Shown: in pieces, positions 4,468 through 6,382 of the stretch | Position numbering within the stretch: position 1 is the stretch's first letter | Layout: every line of letters starts with the position of its first letter | Assembly (NCBI GenBank): GCA_020720565.1 | Contig: DYOK01000035.1 | Location: 9,871-16,252, forward strand | Direction of reading: 5' to 3' | From: Acetofilamentum sp. | Lineage (GTDB): Bacteria > Bacteroidota > Bacteroidia > Bacteroidales > JAFGXI01 | DNA length: 6,382 bases | Notes under the pieces: generated by a model | Told to the model about the DNA's origin: nothing | The model's input: the letters and a program-made list of their open reading frames with translations, nothing else | Database searches by the model: none | Made by a program: the position numbers and the translations under genes

Positions 4468-6117
4468 ATGATTTTCAAAAAATTTGAAACTATGCAATTA
4501 AGAGGAAATATTGTCGATGTGAAAACCAAGTCCATTTTTGCGGGCAGTATAGACATCGAAAACGGTAAAATTATCAAAATTGAAAAACACGACGCTGCTT
4601 ATTCGAGCTATATTTTGCCAGGTTTAATCAATGCACACGTACATATCGAAAGCTCGATGTTGAGTCCTGCTTCGTTTGCTCATGTGGTTGTAAAACATGG
4701 CACAGTGGCTACAGTATCGGATCCACACGAAATTGCCAATGTTTTAGGTGTCGAAGGCATCGATTACATGATCGAAAGTGCATCGACGGTTCCTCTAAAA
4801 ATCTTTTTTGGAGCTCCATCTTGCGTCCCTGCTACATCATTCGAAACATCGGGAGCCACCATTGACGCTTTAAAAGTAGAACAACTTTTACAACGTAAAG
4901 ACATTTGGTATTTATCTGAAATGATGAATTTTCCAGGGGTGATATACAACGACGCCGAAGTGCATGCCAAAATAAAAGCCTCGCATCAGCACAAAAAACC
5001 AGTCGATGGGCATGCACCTTATCTTACAGGTGATGGCTTAGTTAGTTACGCAAAAGCAGGGATAAGCACCGACCACGAGTGTGTCGACATACAAGAGGCA
5101 CTCGCTAAAATAGAATTGGGAATCAAAGTTCAGATTAGAGAAGGCAGTGCGGCAAAAAACTTCGACGCTTTACATACGCTTATAAGCTCACACCCCGATA
5201 TGGTGATGCTATGTACCGACGATTCACACCCCGACGACTTACAGAAAGGCTTTATCAATCAATTGGTTAAAAGAGCATTACAAAAAGGTCATCAGTTTTT
5301 CGACGTACTTAAAGCCGTTTCGTCTAACATTATATCGCATTATCAGTTGCCAGTTGGACAATTGCAAGTGGGCGACTCTGCCGATTTTATTATTATCGAT
5401 AATATTGAGGATTTCAACATTCTCTCTACCTATATCGATGGTGTTCAGGTTTTTGACGGAAAAAATACACAATTTGATATCCCAATTGCAGAAAGCATCA
5501 ATCGATTCGACCGAACACCTCTCGAAAACGTTGCCCTCGTGCATACATTTAAAAAAGGGCAAACGATTAAAATTATCGAAGCATATGATGGCGATTTAAC
5601 TACAGGCTCTTTTGGGTATACAATTCAAAACGATACCCCCAATTTTGAATCGGATTTAAATGCCGATATTTTGAAAATTGTGGTTTTAAGTCGATACGAC
5701 CAATCTCCACCACAGATTGCCTATATCAACGGATTTGGTCTAAAACAAGCTGCTTTTGCTTCGAGTATTGCTCACGACAGTCACAATATTGTGGCCATTG
5801 GTAGCAATGACAACGATTTGCTCGCTGCAATTAATGGTTTAATTCGTCAAAAAGGGGGGATTTTCTTTGCTCAGAACGAACATCAGCTAGGATTACCTCT
5901 CGAAATTGCAGGGTTAATGAGCAACAAAGCTATAGACGAAGTTACTCAACGATACGAACAAATTAACCAAGCGATAAAAGCCAGTGGAAGTAAGCTGTAT
6001 GCACCATTGATGACGGCTGCTTTTATGTCGCTTTTAGTGATCCCAAAACTCAAATTGAGCGATAAAGGCTTGTTCGACGTCGAAACGTTCAGCTTTACAT
6101 CATTGCATTTGGATTAA
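4468..6117 (+). CDS. ade: Adenine deaminase
   Basis: It converts adenine to hypoxanthine and ammonia in cytosolic purine salvage, as a metal-dependent member of the amidohydrolase superfamily. The 549 residues cover the full family architecture. The N-terminal beta part is GNIVDV at 13-18. PGLINAHVHIES at 51-62 carries the metal ligands His57 and His59, and SDPHE is at 84-88. SEMMNFPGV at 150-158 holds Glu151, and DGHAP at 180-184 holds His182. STDHEC at 200-205, REGSAA at 224-229 and CTDDSHPDD at 249-257 complete the active-site set. The C-terminal domain shows INGFGLKQAAFASSIAHDSHN at 420-440 and LPLEIAGLMSN at 476-486. It is shorter than the E. coli enzyme mainly at the N terminus. Met9 (4492), directly before the conserved QLRGNIVDV, is an alternative start, and no ribosome binding site decides between them. 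It stands alone, over 500 bases from cysM. Confidence 0.95.
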   Translation: MIFKKFETMQLRGNIVDVKTKSIFAGSIDIENGKIIKIEKHDAAYSSYILPGLINAHVHIESSMLSPASFAHVVVKHGTVATVSDPHEIANVLGVEGIDYMIESASTVPLKIFFGAPSCVPATSFETSGATIDALKVEQLLQRKDIWYLSEMMNFPGVIYNDAEVHAKIKASHQHKKPVDGHAPYLTGDGLVSYAKAGISTDHECVDIQEALAKIELGIKVQIREGSAAKNFDALHTLISSHPDMVMLCTDDSHPDDLQKGFINQLVKRALQKGHQFFDVLKAVSSNIISHYQLPVGQLQVGDSADFIIIDNIEDFNILSTYIDGVQVFDGKNTQFDIPIAESINRFDRTPLENVALVHTFKKGQTIKIIEAYDGDLTTGSFGYTIQNDTPNFESDLNADILKIVVLSRYDQSPPQIAYINGFGLKQAAFASSIAHDSHNIVAIGSNDNDLLAAINGLIRQKGGIFFAQNEHQLGLPLEIAGLMSNKAIDEVTQRYEQINQAIKASGSKLYAPLMTAAFMSLLVIPKLKLSDKGLFDVETFSFTSLHLD

Positions 6118-6382
6118 AAGTGTAATGAAAAATATGAAACAAATAATTTGGAACACAACTTAAATCAATTCGTATTACAAGCTTGACAATTAGCACTTCA
6201 AACATAAGAAATATTAATTAAACGGGAGTTCTAAAAATTGCTTTTTCATCGTTGGACTTCAATTTGTAAAATCCTCATATACAATAGTATACTCCGGTTT
6301 TAAAATCTTGTCCGCCTCAAAAAATCTAATTTTTAGAACCCCTCTAAAGTCAAAAAGTATAACTTAAAACGTTAGAAAAATG
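6118..6382. other. Gene-free tail after ade
   Basis: I see no gene and no clear hairpin terminator directly after ade. The stretch holds the palindromic element at 6224-6342. The window ends on ATG at 6380-6382, preceded by an A-rich stretch as in other starts here. It could be the first codon of the next gene, but this cannot be judged. Confidence 0.5.
6224..6342. repeat. Imperfect palindrome of about 119 bp, MITE-like
   Basis: The ends are inverted repeats: GTTCTAAAAATT at 6228-6239 is exactly complementary to 6328-6339, bordered by GGG and CCCC. Inner parts also pair along the same axis: GGAC (6254-6257) with GTCC (6310-6313), an AAAA/TTTT block, and TATAC-AATA-GTATA at the centre (6278-6291). 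The whole unit therefore folds into one long imperfect hairpin. It is too short for a transposase gene. I see no clear target-site duplication in the flanks. A structured non-coding RNA is the alternative reading. Confidence 0.65.

Noticed and set aside
4764..5599. Several overlapping frames of 60-95 codons on both strands inside ade
   Set aside because: Ade is complete and highly conserved across the region. These frames have no start context or motifs of their own.
2973..6117. cysM and ade as one operon
   Set aside because: They are about 590 bases apart, with a hairpin directly after cysM and repeat-like elements between them.
1..6382. CRISPR array or regularly spaced repeats
   Set aside because: No 25-40 base direct repeats with regular spacers occur. 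The repeats found are few, irregularly spaced and intergenic.

Overview
The window looks like chromosomal DNA of a Bacteroidota bacterium. It is AT-rich, no gene has a Shine-Dalgarno sequence, and starts are preceded by A-rich stretches. A perfect TAnnTTTG -7 element (the Bacteroidota sigma factor signature) lies upstream of the cysteine synthase gene. I cannot place it below phylum level.

Layout: 1-324 carries no gene. 325-1419 (+) encodes an exported class 3 lipase-like hydrolase with a complete Ser-Asp-His set. A tRNA-Arg(UCU) on the minus strand (1586-1659) follows, with its own terminator. 1799-2701 (-) encodes a protein with an N-terminal AlbA_2/Schlafen-type domain and an unassigned beta-rich C-terminal half. 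It is divergent from 2973-3878 (+), a CysM-type cysteine synthase, and the 271-base gap between them holds both promoters and a cluster of short dyads. About 590 bases with no convincing gene come next, containing an 11-bp GC-rich perfect palindrome and a minus-strand frame broken only by two TGA codons. 4468-6117 (+) is a full-length adenine deaminase (ade). The tail holds an imperfect palindrome of about 119 bp with the look of a MITE.

The protein genes do not form an operon or an evident shared pathway. They are separate housekeeping or accessory functions: extracytoplasmic ester hydrolysis, nucleic-acid-associated regulation of unknown kind, cysteine synthesis and purine salvage.

The most unusual signal is in the non-coding DNA. 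A repeat of about 78 nt begins exactly at the TAA stop codon of both the lipase and the cysteine synthase gene, with 61 of 78 positions identical without gaps. It opens with a small hairpin in which one pair changes from T-A to T-G, so pairing is kept in the RNA strand. A third, shorter copy lies next to the tRNA gene. With the GC-rich palindrome and the MITE-like element, this makes at least three different dispersed-repeat candidates in 6.4 kb. I found no defence system, CRISPR array, transposase gene or complete new multi-gene system.
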